DNA of 64,000 bases from Clostridium ihumii AP5 (GCF_000612845.1 NZ_CCAT010000003.1:1-64000), one strand, 5' to 3'; shown: positions 39,802 to 51,002, numbered from the stretch's first letter. Made by a program: numbers and translations. The notes: generated by a model from the letters alone, not told the origin.

Positions 39802-40266
39802 TTATTTACATGAATTACATGGAATTTTTCCATCATCATATAATTTTCCTGCTACATAAGCAGCTACTTCACCTGTTATTTTTATACAGTGATTTTTTCT
39901 CTCTTGTGATCCAAATTCAAAATCTTTAGTCATAACCCTACAACAAGTACTTTTATAAATACTCTTTATATGATTATGAAGTTCTTGTGCTTTAGGAAAC
40001 ATATCCTCCTGCATAGCTTCTCCATGGCATCTTCCATAAACCATACCTAGTGACATAACACCTCCACTAACAGCTCCACACAAACATCCAGCCTTACCTA
40101 CACCAATTGGAAATCCCGATGCAAGTTTTGTAACATCATCTGAGAATGGTTTTCCAAGTAAATCATTTATTGTTTTTACTACTGCCTCTGAACAAAAAAA
40201 TTCTCCTCTTTTGAAATACCCTTCTGCTGTTTCTCTGACTTCTTTAACTAACTCATCCTTATTCAT
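39802..40266 (-). CDS. C-GCAxxG-C-C family redox-type protein
   Basis: A 154-residue protein with FFCSEAVV, GCLCGAVSGGVM, GRCHGEA and CCRVMT, the C_GCAxxG_C_C family layout, and two more Cys at the end (IPCNSCK). The family is thought to bind metal or act in redox chemistry. Partner gltS-like gene follows. The ATG is preceded by GGGGGATTTTTT. Confidence 0.8.
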   Translation of the reverse strand: MNKDELVKEVRETAEGYFKRGEFFCSEAVVKTINDLLGKPFSDDVTKLASGFPIGVGKAGCLCGAVSGGVMSLGMVYGRCHGEAMQEDMFPKAQELHNHIKSIYKSTCCRVMTKDFEFGSQERKNHCIKITGEVAAYVAGKLYDDGKIPCNSCK

Positions 40267-40510
40267 AAAAAATCCCCCACATTCTAAAAATTAATTTTTT
40301 CACTTTTAAAATTATATTAATAAAATATCTATAATTCCATTTATATTTTAGTGAAAATTTTGTTACACTCATGTAAATTATATAAAATATAGTTTATTAT
40401 GTCCAACTATATATATAAATACAATTTTTTCTACTATTTGTATTCCCTATATTAAAATTTTTTAATAAATTTATATAATTTTATTTTTTAAATTCCAATT
40501 ATTATATAAT

Positions 40511-40553
40511 AAAAAACTACTTAGAACAAAACATTTATTCTAAGTAGTTTTTT
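40511..40553. terminator. Terminator of nif3-like operon
   Basis: AAAAAACTACTTAGAA and its complement around 11 bases give a 16-bp stem with A and T runs. It follows the 40555 gene's stop on the minus strand. Confidence 0.85.
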
Positions 40554-40554
40554 A

Positions 40555-41370
40555 TTACATTACTTTATATGGATCAGAATTTTTTTCTGATATAATAATT
40601 TCATTTTTATATCCTTGACTTTCTAATATGTTTTTAAATTCATTTGCAAATGAAACCATGGGTAACCATTCAGTTACAAAATGACCTGCGTCAATGAGCG
40701 CTACATCTTCTTCTTTTATATCACTTACATAATGATATGTAGTATCACCTGTTATTATACAGTCTGCACCTTTTATTTTACTTAATGCAAGATAATCCTC
40801 ACCACTACCATTAATTATAGAAATAGTTTTAATTTCTTTGTTTTCTTCTCCACAAAATCTTACAAACGGAGTGTTAAAATTATTTTTAACTTTAATACAT
40901 AGCTCTTTTAAAGTTATTGGTTCTTCAAGTTTTATTATTCTTCCTATTCCATGACTTCCACCATTATATCCTAAAACCTTGCTACAATCTAAAACTTTAA
41001 AATCATTATATCCTAAAATTTTAGCAGCCATATCATTTATTCCATTTTTAACTGAATCCAAATTTGTATGACTTGAATATACATTTATATCATTTTTTAT
41101 AATTTCTATTATTTTTTTCCCTAAAAGAGTATCTGTAGTAATAGTTTTAGGTCTCTTAAATAATATCGGATGATGAGATAGAATAAAATTACATCCTTTT
41201 TCTTTAGCTTCATTTATTACATCTAAAGTTACATCTAAAGTTACTAATATTTTTCCTACTTCTGAATTTCTGTCCCCAACCATTAACCCAACATTATCAT
41301 AGTCTTCTTTTAATTTTGGTGGAGCATATTTTTCCATTATTTTAATAATATCTTCAACTTTTAAAAACAT
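40555..41370 (-). CDS. Nif3-like dinuclear metal centre protein (YqfO)
   Basis: A 271-residue Nif3/YqfO family member: MEKYAPPKLKEDYDNVGLMV G, FILSHHPILFKRPKTI with metal-ligand His pair, VYSSHTNLDSVKNGINDM, and C-terminal VALIDAGHFVTEW with more His/Asp ligands. The short form lacks the YqfO insert of Bacillus. Role unsettled, possibly GTP cyclohydrolase-like or scaffold of metal. It overlaps trmK by 10 bases and always accompanies it in Firmicutes. Confidence 0.9.
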   Translation of the reverse strand: MFLKVEDIIKIMEKYAPPKLKEDYDNVGLMVGDRNSEVGKILVTLDVTLDVINEAKEKGCNFILSHHPILFKRPKTITTDTLLGKKIIEIIKNDINVYSSHTNLDSVKNGINDMAAKILGYNDFKVLDCSKVLGYNGGSHGIGRIIKLEEPITLKELCIKVKNNFNTPFVRFCGEENKEIKTISIINGSGEDYLALSKIKGADCIITGDTTYHYVSDIKEEDVALIDAGHFVTEWLPMVSFANEFKNILESQGYKNEIIISEKNSDPYKVM

Positions 41371-42050
41371 AATAAAAACTCCTCAATTTTCTTTATATTT
41401 TTATCTAGCTCTTTTTTTCTTTTAATTGCAGATTCAGTGTTTTGAGTTAATGTACTACATATACTATTATATTTTCTAAGTTTAAATTCTAAATACTCCT
41501 TCATTGTAGAGTCTTTTCTTTCAAGTAAGATTTTACTAATTTCATAGTATATAGGGTCAATTATCTGATCTTTTCCATTATATCTTATCTTTAAAATTTC
41601 ATAAAACTTATTATCTTCTTTTATAACTGCCTCATCTATAATTTCAATTTTACTCTTATATATATATTCTCTTAATACTTCTGGATTTTGAACTGGCTGA
41701 ACTATTAAATACTTAAGGCTTTTGAATACATTCATTCTTTCTTCTATTATATCTCTTATTAAATTTCCACCCATACCAGCTATAATTCCAGCTTCTACTT
41801 CACAAGGCTTAATTGTAGTAAGTCCGCCTCCAAGTCTACACTCAATTTTTGACTGTAGATTATACTTACTAACATTATCTTCTGCTTTCTTAACAGGTCC
41901 TTTGTTTATGTCTGATGCTATTGCTCTTTTTATTATATTATTATTAACTAAATATATAGGTACATAAGCATGATCAGTACCTACATCTACAACACTTTCT
42001 ACTTCAGTTATCATATTGCTTATTTTTTCTAATCTATTACTTAAATTCAT
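41361..42050 (-). CDS. trmK: tRNA (adenine-22-N1)-methyltransferase TrmK
   Basis: A 229-residue SAM-dependent enzyme: LSNRLEKISNMI, VVDVGTDHAYVPIYLV (SAM loop), ASDINKGPVKKAEDNVSKY, and IIAGMGGNLIRDI catalytic-type loop, LIVQPVQNPEVLREYIY. TrmK puts a methyl group on A22 of tRNAs. The C-terminal coiled-coil ending is normal. It lies between rpoD-side genes and nif3 as in other Firmicutes. Confidence 0.9.
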   Translation of the reverse strand: MNLSNRLEKISNMITEVESVVDVGTDHAYVPIYLVNNNIIKRAIASDINKGPVKKAEDNVSKYNLQSKIECRLGGGLTTIKPCEVEAGIIAGMGGNLIRDIIEERMNVFKSLKYLIVQPVQNPEVLREYIYKSKIEIIDEAVIKEDNKFYEILKIRYNGKDQIIDPIYYEISKILLERKDSTMKEYLEFKLRKYNSICSTLTQNTESAIKRKKELDKNIKKIEEFLLCF

Positions 42051-42062
42051 TTCGCACTTCCT

Positions 42063-42947
42063 CTATATAGATATAAATAACATTCTAAATTGCATAAATA
42101 AGAATGCTCCCGCTATTATTAATGGCACATATAAGTATCTATATGCTACCTTTTTGTCATATTTAGCATAAAAATAAGATGCATAGTACATACAAAAGAA
42201 TAAGCCCATGTTTAATACACCATAAGTCATCTGAGCTGATGCAAATTCCTTAGACGTTCCCATTGTAACAGGATTAAGCTTAGCATCATATGAAATAGGC
42301 ATAATTGATGGCAATCTTTGCGTTAAATATAATATTAACGGATTTAAAATCAATACTATTATTATTATACTAGTTAAAATTACAGGAATTCTAAATCTCC
42401 ATTCTTTATATAATTTATGAACTTTATTAAATTTCTTTTCCCAGTCTATTTCATTTATATTATTGTTATGAAGTATATTTTCAAATTGTTCTACATTAAT
42501 TGGCGATATTGCATAATTAATTTCATTTGTCTTTAAATATAAAACATCTTCATTATTCGTTACAAACATTCTAGTAGTACCAATCTTTTTAATAACAGTT
42601 CTTCCTAATCCAAAATTATTAGTTACTAAACCAGATAATTTTACGCCTTTTATTTTTCCACTAATTTTTTTATATCCTTCTATTTCTTTTATGGGTATTG
42701 TTATCTTTTTTAATCCACTAAATCCTGAAATAATTATTTCATTATCATAAATATAATACTTTAAGGTCAACCATAAACCTATATAATAAAACCAATATAT
42801 ATCATAGCATACTATTACTAATTTTAATAAACTCAAAATCACATATGAATTTATATACTTTAAAATAAATATCAAAAACAAATTACACATTAATGCCATT
42901 AAAAATATCCATAGCATTTCTTTTCTTCGCTTTGAACCAAATTCCAC
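42063..42947 (-). CDS. Membrane protein with PH-like domain
   Basis: A 294-residue protein with two hydrophobic helices near the start (WIFLMALMCNLFLIFILKYI, SLLKLVIVCYDIYWFYYIGL), then a soluble part (IIISGFSGLKKITIPIKEIE) of bacterial PH-domain pattern, and three C-terminal helices. Function unknown. It lies between rpoD and trmK with a terminator upstream of it, so it may form its own unit with trmK-nif3. Confidence 0.65.
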   Translation of the reverse strand: MEFGSKRRKEMLWIFLMALMCNLFLIFILKYINSYVILSLLKLVIVCYDIYWFYYIGLWLTLKYYIYDNEIIISGFSGLKKITIPIKEIEGYKKISGKIKGVKLSGLVTNNFGLGRTVIKKIGTTRMFVTNNEDVLYLKTNEINYAISPINVEQFENILHNNNINEIDWEKKFNKVHKLYKEWRFRIPVILTSIIIIVLILNPLILYLTQRLPSIMPISYDAKLNPVTMGTSKEFASAQMTYGVLNMGLFFCMYYASYFYAKYDKKVAYRYLYVPLIIAGAFLFMQFRMLFISI

Positions 42948-43046
42948 TTTATCACCTCTCTTAACAAAATCTTATCTTTAATTAAATTATATACTATATT
43001 TTTGTATATAATTATAACATAAAATAAAACTTCGGTAAATTTAATA

Positions 43047-43084
43047 GAAAAAGCCAAAAGATAAAACTCTTTTGGCTTTTTATT
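43047..43084. terminator. Terminator after rpoD
   Basis: AAAAAGCCAAAAG and CTTTTGGCTTTTT pair around 7 bases with a T run; it overlaps the rpoD 3' end. Confidence 0.85.
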
Positions 43085-44147
43085 AATCTAAGTAATCTTT
43101 TAATTTTTTACTTCTACTTGGATGTCTTAATTTTCTTAATGCCTTTGCTTCTATTTGTCTTATTCTTTCTCTAGTAACATTAAATTCTTTACCTACTTCT
43201 TCTAATGTTCTAGCTCTACCATCATCTAATCCAAATCTTAATCTTAAAACTTTCTCTTCTCTTGGAGTTAAAGTTTGTAATTGATTAATTAATTGCTCTT
43301 TTAGCATGGTAAATGCTGCTGCTTCTGCTGGTGCTGGTGCTTCATCATCAGGTATAAAGTCTCCTAAATGACTATCTTCTTCCTCACCTATTGGTGTTTC
43401 CAAAGATACTGGCTCTTGAGCAATTTTCATTATTTCTCTAACCTTATCTACAGTCATATCCATTTGTTTTGCAATTTCTTCCGGTAATGGTTCTCTTCCC
43501 AATTCTTGTAATAATTGTCTAGAAACTCTTATAAGTTTATTTATAGTTTCAACCATATGAACTGGTATTCTTATTGTTCTAGCTTGGTCTGCTATAGCTC
43601 TTGTAATCGCCTGTCTTATCCACCATGTAGCATAAGTAGAGAATTTATATCCTTTTCTATAATCAAACTTTTCAACAGCTTTTATTAATCCTAAATTTCC
43701 TTCTTGTATTAAATCTAAGAATAACATTCCTCTTCCAACATATCTTTTTGCAATACTTACAACCAATCTTAAGTTTGCTTCTGCTAATTTTTTCTTAGCA
43801 TAAGCATCACCATTTTCAATTTTTTGTGCTAAATCTATTTCTTCTTCTGAAGATAATAATGGAACTTTTCCTATTTCTTTTAGATACATTCTAACTGGGT
43901 CATCTATAGTTATTCCTTCTGGAATAGATATGTCTAATTCTTCTTCTTCAACTTCTTGCATATCTCCTACAACATCTATTTCCATTGACTCTAAAACTTC
44001 ATAAATTTTTTCAATTTGTTCTGGATTTAAATCAACATCGTCTAATTCATCTACAATTTCCTTGTATGTTAAACTACCTTGTTTTTTTCCTTTTTCTATT
44101 AGTTTTTTTACTATAGCAATTCTTGAGCCTTTATCCTTATCCTTCAT
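43083..44147 (-). CDS. rpoD: Primary sigma factor RpoD (SigA)
   Basis: A 354-residue sigma-70 with region 1.1 (residues about 5-60), region 1.2-2 ([58 protein letters not shown]), region 3 and 4 ([40 protein letters not shown]). It recognises TTGACA/TATAAT promoters such as those seen in this window. It follows dnaG in the macromolecular synthesis operon. Confidence 0.97.
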   Translation of the reverse strand: MKDKDKGSRIAIVKKLIEKGKKQGSLTYKEIVDELDDVDLNPEQIEKIYEVLESMEIDVVGDMQEVEEEELDISIPEGITIDDPVRMYLKEIGKVPLLSSEEEIDLAQKIENGDAYAKKKLAEANLRLVVSIAKRYVGRGMLFLDLIQEGNLGLIKAVEKFDYRKGYKFSTYATWWIRQAITRAIADQARTIRIPVHMVETINKLIRVSRQLLQELGREPLPEEIAKQMDMTVDKVREIMKIAQEPVSLETPIGEEEDSHLGDFIPDDEAPAPAEAAAFTMLKEQLINQLQTLTPREEKVLRLRFGLDDGRARTLEEVGKEFNVTRERIRQIEAKALRKLRHPSRSKKLKDYLD

Positions 44148-44166
44148 ATAGTTCCCTCCCTTCGTT

Positions 44167-45930
44167 CTATTGCAATCCTTTTAGGTTCTTTTGTATATTA
44201 ATTAATTCTTGAGCGTATTTTAATGACTCTTCCATCAAGCCTTTAGATTCATAATGTTTTATTCTATTCATAATTTCTTTTTCTGACTCCTCTAACTTAT
44301 ATTTTTTTATAATCTTAGCGCAATCTTGTATTATTTTATCATTATTGCAATCTACATTATCTATTGAATATTCCATTAGGTTTACAAACTGTTTCATTGT
44401 ATCATTATCTTTACAATTATTTTCAATGTTTTTTATTTTTTCTTCATAATTTAAATTAGAAAACCTCTCTATTAGTTCATAAATGTTTTTATGTGAATTT
44501 GATATAAATCCTAGCTCATCTATTAAAGATTTTGCTGTATCAAAATACTTGGTATGTTCTAATATATGTTTTATTAAAATTCTTTCTGCTTTTATACTTG
44601 CAGGTTCTATATAAGTATCCCGCTGAAATTTATCTAATAAATTTTCTCCAATACTTTTATGAGCATTTTTTTGATTAAATTCATCAGTTAATATTTCATC
44701 TTTAACATTGAGTTTTTCTGAAATTTTCTTTATATATATATTTCTTTCAAATTCGCCTAAATCCTTCAATATATTTAGTGCTAAATTCTTATACTTTATT
44801 ATCATCTCATTATCTCTAAAATTTATTCCTTCTTCTGCCTTTTTTAATCTATAATCTATAAAAGGCAATGCATTTTTAACTAACTTCTCAAAGGCATCTT
44901 TTCCATATGTTTTTATAAATTCATCTGGATCTTTTCCACTTGGAACAGTTAAAACTCTAACTTCCAAACCTACTTTTCTTAAAATTTCTAATCCTCTTAA
45001 AGTAGCATTTTGTCCTGCTGTATCTGCATCATATGCTATAATAACTCTATCTGCAAACTTTTTTAAAATCTTCGCTTGATTTTCTGTTAAAGCAGTCCCT
45101 AGTGTTGCAACTACACCTTTTATTCCATTTTGATATAATGATATACAATCCATATACCCTTCAACTATTATTATCGTTCTTTGAAAGTCATCTTTAAGTG
45201 CAAAATTTAAACCATATAAATTAGTTCCCTTAAAGAATAATGGTGTTTCTGGCGAATTTAAATACTTAGGCTTTGAATCATCAAGTACCCTTCCTCCAAA
45301 TCCAATCACAGTGCCTTTATAATCAAAAACTGGAAATATTATTCTGTTTCTAAACCTATCATAGTAATTATTCTTAGGACTTTTTATTATTAATCCTAAT
45401 TCTTCAATTTCTTTATCACTATACTTTTTTCTTTTTAAATACGTTCTAAGATTTTGCCAATCATCTAATGCAAATCCAAGACCAAATTTATTCATAGTTC
45501 TTTCTTCTATATTTCTATCTTTTAAATATTTTATAGCAACAGGATTCTTTCTTAACAAAGAAAAAAAATACTTGGCAGCCTCTAAATTAATATTCTTCAT
45601 TCTTTCATACCGCTGTTTTTTTTCTTTATTTACTCCTCCTTCTTCTTCCACTTCTACTCCTACTTTTTCTCCCACTCTTTTAACTGCCTCTGGAAAAGAT
45701 AAATTTTCAGTTTTCATAACGAAACTAAAAATATTACCTGCTTCTCCACAACCAAAGCATTTATATATTTGTTTATCTGGAGATACCGTAAAAGACGGTG
45801 TCTTTTCACTATGAAATGGACATCTTCCTAAAAAATTTCTTCCTGCTCTTTTTAGTGAAATTTTTTCAGATATAATATCTACAATGTCCGCTTCCTCTTT
45901 TATTTTTTGGATGACTTCTTCTGAAATCAC
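44167..45930 (-). CDS. dnaG: DNA primase DnaG
   Basis: A 587-residue primase from GTG 45930 (AAGGTGGG upstream). CHC2-type zinc site C37/H40/C58/C61 ([19 protein letters not shown]), catalytic core, Toprim with [13 protein letters not shown] and AYDADTAGQ, and a C-terminal helicase-interacting part. It makes RNA primers for replication. rpoD follows by 19 bases. Upstream, where a dGTPase-like gene normally lies in Clostridium, there is a pseudogene. Confidence 0.97.
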   Translation of the reverse strand: MISEEVIQKIKEEADIVDIISEKISLKRAGRNFLGRCPFHSEKTPSFTVSPDKQIYKCFGCGEAGNIFSFVMKTENLSFPEAVKRVGEKVGVEVEEEGGVNKEKKQRYERMKNINLEAAKYFFSLLRKNPVAIKYLKDRNIEERTMNKFGLGFALDDWQNLRTYLKRKKYSDKEIEELGLIIKSPKNNYYDRFRNRIIFPVFDYKGTVIGFGGRVLDDSKPKYLNSPETPLFFKGTNLYGLNFALKDDFQRTIIIVEGYMDCISLYQNGIKGVVATLGTALTENQAKILKKFADRVIIAYDADTAGQNATLRGLEILRKVGLEVRVLTVPSGKDPDEFIKTYGKDAFEKLVKNALPFIDYRLKKAEEGINFRDNEMIIKYKNLALNILKDLGEFERNIYIKKISEKLNVKDEILTDEFNQKNAHKSIGENLLDKFQRDTYIEPASIKAERILIKHILEHTKYFDTAKSLIDELGFISNSHKNIYELIERFSNLNYEEKIKNIENNCKDNDTMKQFVNLMEYSIDNVDCNNDKIIQDCAKIIKKYKLEESEKEIMNRIKHYESKGLMEESLKYAQELINIQKNLKGLQ

Positions 45931-46310
45931 TGGTTAAAATCCCACCTTTTAAATTTCTTTTATTCAAATTCGACAAAAAAATTAAAATTCCTTCTTTTTT
46001 TATTTATTTTTTGTCAGTATTAATATTTTACTTTTTATATATTCTTTATAAATTAAAAATTTCCTTCAAAAAATTCAATTTTTATATTATTTATTTAAGT
46101 ATTTTATATTATTCCCTTAAATATTATAAATACATATTATAATATTATAAAAATAATATTTTTAATATTCATTAACATACATACTATTAAAGAGCAAAAG
46201 ACAATATTTGCTACTCTTCTCTTAATATATCAATAACTTCTTAATTTAATACTTTTCATTTTGTGATTTTTACATATAATCTGTATAAATTGAGATCTTT
46301 TTGTAGATGA
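45931..46310. other. AT-rich gap upstream of dnaG
   Basis: About 380 bases, extremely AT-rich, between dnaG and a decayed dGTPase-like gene. It should hold the dnaG-rpoD promoter, but I cannot pick one with confidence. No RNA or gene seen. Confidence 0.4.
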
Positions 46311-46795
46311 TTATAACAGATAATCATTTATAATTTTAAAAACAAATTTTGCCTTTTTTCTTTCTACTTTTAAAATATCTCCTTTATATGTTTTTTTAAA
46401 CATAAAATTTATAAGTTCTTCTAACGCATCTTGTGTCTATGAAAAAAACTCTACTACTTTTATTACTATTTTATTTTTAACTTCATCTAAAATGCAATTT
46501 CAACAAATATATTAATTCTTTCATTAATAATTTTGCCCTAAATTTTTAATTATACTACTTGGAATGTCATTTTTAGCTAATAATTTAGCTCTAATAAAAT
46601 CATCTATATCATGATTTGTATATGCAATTTTATATGCATATTTTATAACTTGTCCTTCTAATGTAAAAGATTTTTTTGAATTTAAATTAAATCCACTGTG
46701 ATAAAGTATGCCATCTAATACTTCATATGTCAAATCTAATTCAACTATATCCTTTTCACTGGTATTTAATAATAAAATTATATTACTTCTACTTA
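46311..46795 (-). pseudogene. Decayed dGTPase-like (HD superfamily) gene
   Basis: The open piece 46524..46733 codes LTYEVLDGILYHSGFN then TLEGQVIKYAYKIAYTNHDI DDFIRA, clearly the C-terminal part of a dGTP triphosphohydrolase-like protein. Downstream, after stops and a frame change, ALEELINFMFKKTYKGDI and KAKFVFKIINDYL give the C-terminus, ending at TAA 46313. Upstream only a short EKDIVEL piece can be joined. The N-terminal HD site is lost. In other clostridia this gene precedes dnaG, so it decayed in place. Confidence 0.8.
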
Positions 46796-46799
46796 CTCA

Positions 46800-47129
46800 T
46801 CATAAAAAACTAATACTTTAACTATAGTTTTTATACTACTTTTATTTATATCTTCGAATAGTTTTCACATTAATGTAAAACTATTTTCTCATTTTTTATA
46901 GTTTTTCTTTTATATTAAACTAATTATACCTAAAAACCTATAATATCATTTATTCTACTGTTGTACTATAAAAACCTCTATTTTTATATATATTTATTTA
47001 AATACTATTAATTCCAAAATGCCAAAAATTTATTTAATAATATATTTACTTTATTTTTTTATATTCATGTATATTAATGTTTTTTTATTAATATGTTTAT
47101 AATGTAATCTTTTATTAAGGAGTGTTCTG
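46800..47129. other. Gap between dGTPase remnant and cotS
   Basis: About 330 bases, AT-rich. It may include unrecognisable 5' remains of the dGTPase gene and must hold the cotS promoter, probably for a late sporulation sigma factor; I could not fix its boxes. Confidence 0.4.
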
Positions 47130-48197
47130 ATGAGTAAAGTTGTAAATTCTAAAAACAATTTAGAGTTCTTAAATGAAGATAATATAAAAAAATATGTTCT
47201 CACTAATTACAACTTGGAAAACTGTGATGTAAAACAAATCAAATTTAAAGATACAGAAAAACAAAGAGCTGTTTACATGATAAGTGATAAGGATAATACA
47301 TATTGTCTTAAAAAAGTTTATTATCCTATTGAGGATTTACTATTTATTTATTCTGCAACTGAATGGCTTTATAGACATAAAATAAATGTTCCTAGGATTC
47401 TATCCACCAAAAATCATGGACGATTTGTTATATATAATAATATGCTTTTTATTCTTACCCCTTGGGTAAACGGTGAAAAATGCGACTTTAATTCTCAATA
47501 TGAAGTTATTTTATGTGGAAAGACACTAGGTGAAATCCATAAGTCTTCAGCAAACTTTGAACCTATACATGGTTGTACCAATAGAATTGGTTGTTCAAAG
47601 TTTTATACTTCTATAAATAAGCATTTCAATAATCTCTTACTTTACTCTAATTATGCTTATAAATATAAAGATAATTTTTCTAAATTGTATCTAAAAAATT
47701 TTGATATAAATATAAAGTTAGCTTCATTTTCTAACAAAATAGCATCAACTATAAATGAAAATAACCTTTCTACCTCTATGTGTCATAATGACTATGTAAG
47801 TAAAAATTTAATTTTGGATAAAGAAGATAATGTTTGGGTTATAGACTTTGATAAATGCAAAATAGATTTTTGTTCATTGGATATAGGTTATTGTTTGCGA
47901 CGATTATTAAGAAAAGAAAAAAATGAATGGAGTTTACCACTTACTTTACATTTTTTAGATGAATACGAAAAATCAAATTCTTTAAATTTAGACGACTACA
48001 AATATTTACTTTCATATTTAACTTTTCCGCAAAAATACTGGAAAATTTCTAGAGATTATTATGCTAATATAAACAAGTGTAATAAAAAGTCATTTATTAT
48101 GCTATTAAAAAAATCTGTTTCTTTATCTGAAAAACAATATAGTTTTGCGTTAAAATTTAAGAACTATATAGAATATAAATTTGATACTATTCTATAG
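47130..48197 (+). CDS. CotS-type spore coat protein
   Basis: A 355-residue member of the CotS/CotI/YutH family, spore coat proteins with an aminoglycoside-kinase-like fold. Signs are LKKVYYPIEDLLFIYSATEW, VPRILSTKNHGRFVIY, LTPWVNGEKC, a Brenner-like CHNDYVSKNLILD and VIDFDKCKIDFCSLDIGY. It keeps both HND and DFD elements. It probably acts in the mother cell on the coat. It alone is on the plus strand in this part. AAGGAGTG precedes the ATG. Confidence 0.88.
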   Translation: MSKVVNSKNNLEFLNEDNIKKYVLTNYNLENCDVKQIKFKDTEKQRAVYMISDKDNTYCLKKVYYPIEDLLFIYSATEWLYRHKINVPRILSTKNHGRFVIYNNMLFILTPWVNGEKCDFNSQYEVILCGKTLGEIHKSSANFEPIHGCTNRIGCSKFYTSINKHFNNLLLYSNYAYKYKDNFSKLYLKNFDINIKLASFSNKIASTINENNLSTSMCHNDYVSKNLILDKEDNVWVIDFDKCKIDFCSLDIGYCLRRLLRKEKNEWSLPLTLHFLDEYEKSNSLNLDDYKYLLSYLTFPQKYWKISRDYYANINKCNKKSFIMLLKKSVSLSEKQYSFALKFKNYIEYKFDTIL

Positions 48198-48325
48198 GGA
48201 AACAAGTTCAAATTCAAAGTAATATTTTTATCAAATGATACTAACTCTATTACAATTTCTTACTATATTTATATTGGAAATCAAGTAAGAAGTAAGAGTG
48301 ATGAATTAATATAAATTTACGCAAA

Positions 48326-48358
48326 AATAAAGGCATCTTCAATGATGCCTTTTATTTT
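48326..48358. terminator. Terminator after ppdK
   Basis: AAAGGCATC and GATGCCTTT around 6 bases, with A/T-rich ends; between convergent cotS and ppdK. Confidence 0.8.
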
Positions 48359-48365
48359 AAATATT

Positions 48366-51002
48366 TTATTTACGTGGATTTTTAATTTGTGCTTGTGCTG
48401 CTGCAAGTCTTGCTAATGGCACTCTAAATGGTGAACATGATACATAGTTTAATCCTACTCTATGACAGAATTCTACTGAAGATGGATCTCCGCCATGTTC
48501 TCCACAAATTCCTAATTTTATTGTTGGTCTTTCTTTACGACCAAGTTCTGCTGCTAATTTTACAAGCTTGCCTACTCCATCTTGATCTAATTTTTGGAAT
48601 GGGTCAAATTCATAAATTCTCTTATCATAATAGTGTTTTAAGAAGTTTCCAGCATCATCTCTAGAAAAACCAAATGTCATTTGTGTTAAATCATTAGTTC
48701 CAAATGAGAAGAATTCAGCTTCTTTAGCAATTTCATCTGCTGTTATTGCAGCTCTTGGAATTTCTATCATTGTACCTACAAGATATTTAAGTTCTATTCC
48801 ACTATTTTTAATAATTTCATCAGCAACCTTATTTACTACATTCTTTATATATGATAACTCCTTAACTTCCCCAACTAAAGGAATCATTATTTCTGGAATT
48901 ATATTATATCCTTTTCTCATTTTAACATCTATTGCAGCTTCTATAACTGCTCTTGTTTGCATTTCTGCTATTTCAGGATATGATACTGCAAGTCTACATC
49001 CTCTATGTCCCATCATAGGATTAAATTCATGTAAATGTGCTATTGTATCTTTTAAATTTTCAACAGTTATATTTAGATCTTTTGCAAGTTCTTCTATATC
49101 ATCTTCTGCTGATGGTAAGAATTCATGTAGTGGTGGATCTAAAAATCTTATAGTTGCTGGTTTTTCTTCTAATTCTTCATAAATCTTTATAAAGTCTTGT
49201 TTTTGCATAGGAAGTATTTTCTCTAATGCTTTTCTTCTTTCTTCTTCAGTGTTAGCAACTATCATTTCCCTAACTGCCATTATTCTATCTGTGTCAAAGA
49301 ACATATGTTCAGTTCTGCAAAGTCCTATACCTTCTGCACCAAATTTAATAGCTTGTTCAGTATCTCTTGGTGTATCTGCATTTGTTCTTACTTTAAGAAC
49401 TCTTATTTCATCAGCCCAACCCATAAGTGTTCCAAAATATCCACTTATCTCTGGCTCAACTGTATTTATTTGACCTGCATAAACATTTCCTGTGCTACCA
49501 TCTATAGAGATGTAATCTCCTTCTTTATATAAAACATTATTTACCTTAAATGTCTTTTCTTCTTCATGAACTTGAATATCTCCACATCCTGCTACGCAAC
49601 AAGTTCCCATTCCCCTTGCCACAACTGCTGCATGTGAAGTCATTCCTCCTCTTACTGTTAAGATACCTTCTGCCGCTATCATTCCTTCTATATCTTCTGG
49701 AGAAGTTTCTAGTCTAACAAGTACAACTTTTTCTCCTCTTTCTTCATGAGCTATCTTTGCATCTTCTGCTGTAAAATATACTTTTCCACAAGCAGCTCCT
49801 GGTGATGCTGGCAATCCTTTTGTAATTGGTTCAGATTTTTTTAAATCTTTTATATCAAAATTTGGATGTAATAAAGTATCTAATTGTCTAGGTTCAACCT
49901 TTAAAACTGCTTCTTTCTTAGTTATCATTCCTTCTTCAACTAAATCAACAGCAATTTTCAAAGCTGCTTGTGCAGTTCTTTTACCATTTCTAGTTTGTAA
50001 GAAATATAATTTACCTTCTTCTATAGTAAATTCCATATCTTGCATATCTTTATAATGGCTTTCTAATTTATTAGCTATTTCTATAAACTCATCATATATT
50101 TTAGGCATATCTTCTTTTAATTTACTTATAGGTGATGGAGTTCTTATACCTGCAACAACATCCTCACCTTGAGCATTCATTAAATATTCTGCAAATATTT
50201 TCTTTTCCCCAGTAGACGGATTTCTTGTAAATCCAACACCAGTACCAGATGTTTCACCTTTATTTCCAAATACCATTTCTTGAACATTAACTGCTGTACC
50301 CCAACTTGAAGGTATATCATTTAATCTTCTATATACTATAGCTCTTGGATTATTCCATGATCTAAACACTGCTGTTATAGATTCTATTAGTTGAACTTCT
50401 GGTTCCATTGGGAAATCTTGATTTTTTTCCTTTTTATAAAATGCTTTAAATCTTTTAACTATTTCTTTTAAATCTTCCGCATCCAATTCTGTGTCTAGTT
50501 TGACACCTTTAGCATTTTTAATCTCATCCATTATATTTTCAAAATGTTTTTTTTCTACTCCCATTACTACATCTGCAAACATTTGAATAAATCTTCTATA
50601 TGAATCATATGCAAATCTAGGATTATTAGTTTTGTTAGCCATTACTTCTACTGTTGTATCATTTAATCCCAAATTTAATATTGTATCCATCATACCTGGC
50701 ATAGATGCTCTAGCACCAGATCTTACTGAAACTAACAATGGATTTTCTAAACTTCCAAATACTTTACCAGTACTTCTTTCCAATTCCTTCATTTTTTCTT
50801 TTATTTCACTAACTACTTCTTCTGATATAACTTCATTATCATCATAATATTTATTGCATGCTTCTGTAGTTACTGTAAATCCTTGTGGAACTGGTATTCC
50901 TATACTTGTCATTTCTGCTAAATTTGCACCTTTGCCCCCAAGCAAATCTCGCATTGAACCGTTACCTTCTTTAAAAAGGTATACATACTTTTTTCCTTCC
51001 AT
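48366..51002 (-). CDS. ppdK: Pyruvate, phosphate dikinase
   Basis: An 878-residue enzyme converting pyruvate, ATP and phosphate to PEP, AMP and pyrophosphate, or the reverse. It has the ATP-grasp N-domain (LLGGKGANLAEMTSIGIPVP QGF), the phospho-His swivel domain (GGMTSHAAVVARGMGTCCV), and the PEP-binding TIM barrel (GTMIEIPRAA, FFSFGTNDLTQMTFGFSRDD, GICGEHGGDP). Full length for the family. Its regulator gene lies 80 bases upstream on the same strand. Confidence 0.97.
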   Translation of the reverse strand: MEGKKYVYLFKEGNGSMRDLLGGKGANLAEMTSIGIPVPQGFTVTTEACNKYYDDNEVISEEVVSEIKEKMKELERSTGKVFGSLENPLLVSVRSGARASMPGMMDTILNLGLNDTTVEVMANKTNNPRFAYDSYRRFIQMFADVVMGVEKKHFENIMDEIKNAKGVKLDTELDAEDLKEIVKRFKAFYKKEKNQDFPMEPEVQLIESITAVFRSWNNPRAIVYRRLNDIPSSWGTAVNVQEMVFGNKGETSGTGVGFTRNPSTGEKKIFAEYLMNAQGEDVVAGIRTPSPISKLKEDMPKIYDEFIEIANKLESHYKDMQDMEFTIEEGKLYFLQTRNGKRTAQAALKIAVDLVEEGMITKKEAVLKVEPRQLDTLLHPNFDIKDLKKSEPITKGLPASPGAACGKVYFTAEDAKIAHEERGEKVVLVRLETSPEDIEGMIAAEGILTVRGGMTSHAAVVARGMGTCCVAGCGDIQVHEEEKTFKVNNVLYKEGDYISIDGSTGNVYAGQINTVEPEISGYFGTLMGWADEIRVLKVRTNADTPRDTEQAIKFGAEGIGLCRTEHMFFDTDRIMAVREMIVANTEEERRKALEKILPMQKQDFIKIYEELEEKPATIRFLDPPLHEFLPSAEDDIEELAKDLNITVENLKDTIAHLHEFNPMMGHRGCRLAVSYPEIAEMQTRAVIEAAIDVKMRKGYNIIPEIMIPLVGEVKELSYIKNVVNKVADEIIKNSGIELKYLVGTMIEIPRAAITADEIAKEAEFFSFGTNDLTQMTFGFSRDDAGNFLKHYYDKRIYEFDPFQKLDQDGVGKLVKLAAELGRKERPTIKLGICGEHGGDPSSVEFCHRVGLNYVSCSPFRVPLARLAAAQAQIKNPRK

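Noticed and set aside
49249-49532. Plus-strand frames within ppdK
   Set aside because: Overlapping short shadows of a highly conserved gene, no RBS.
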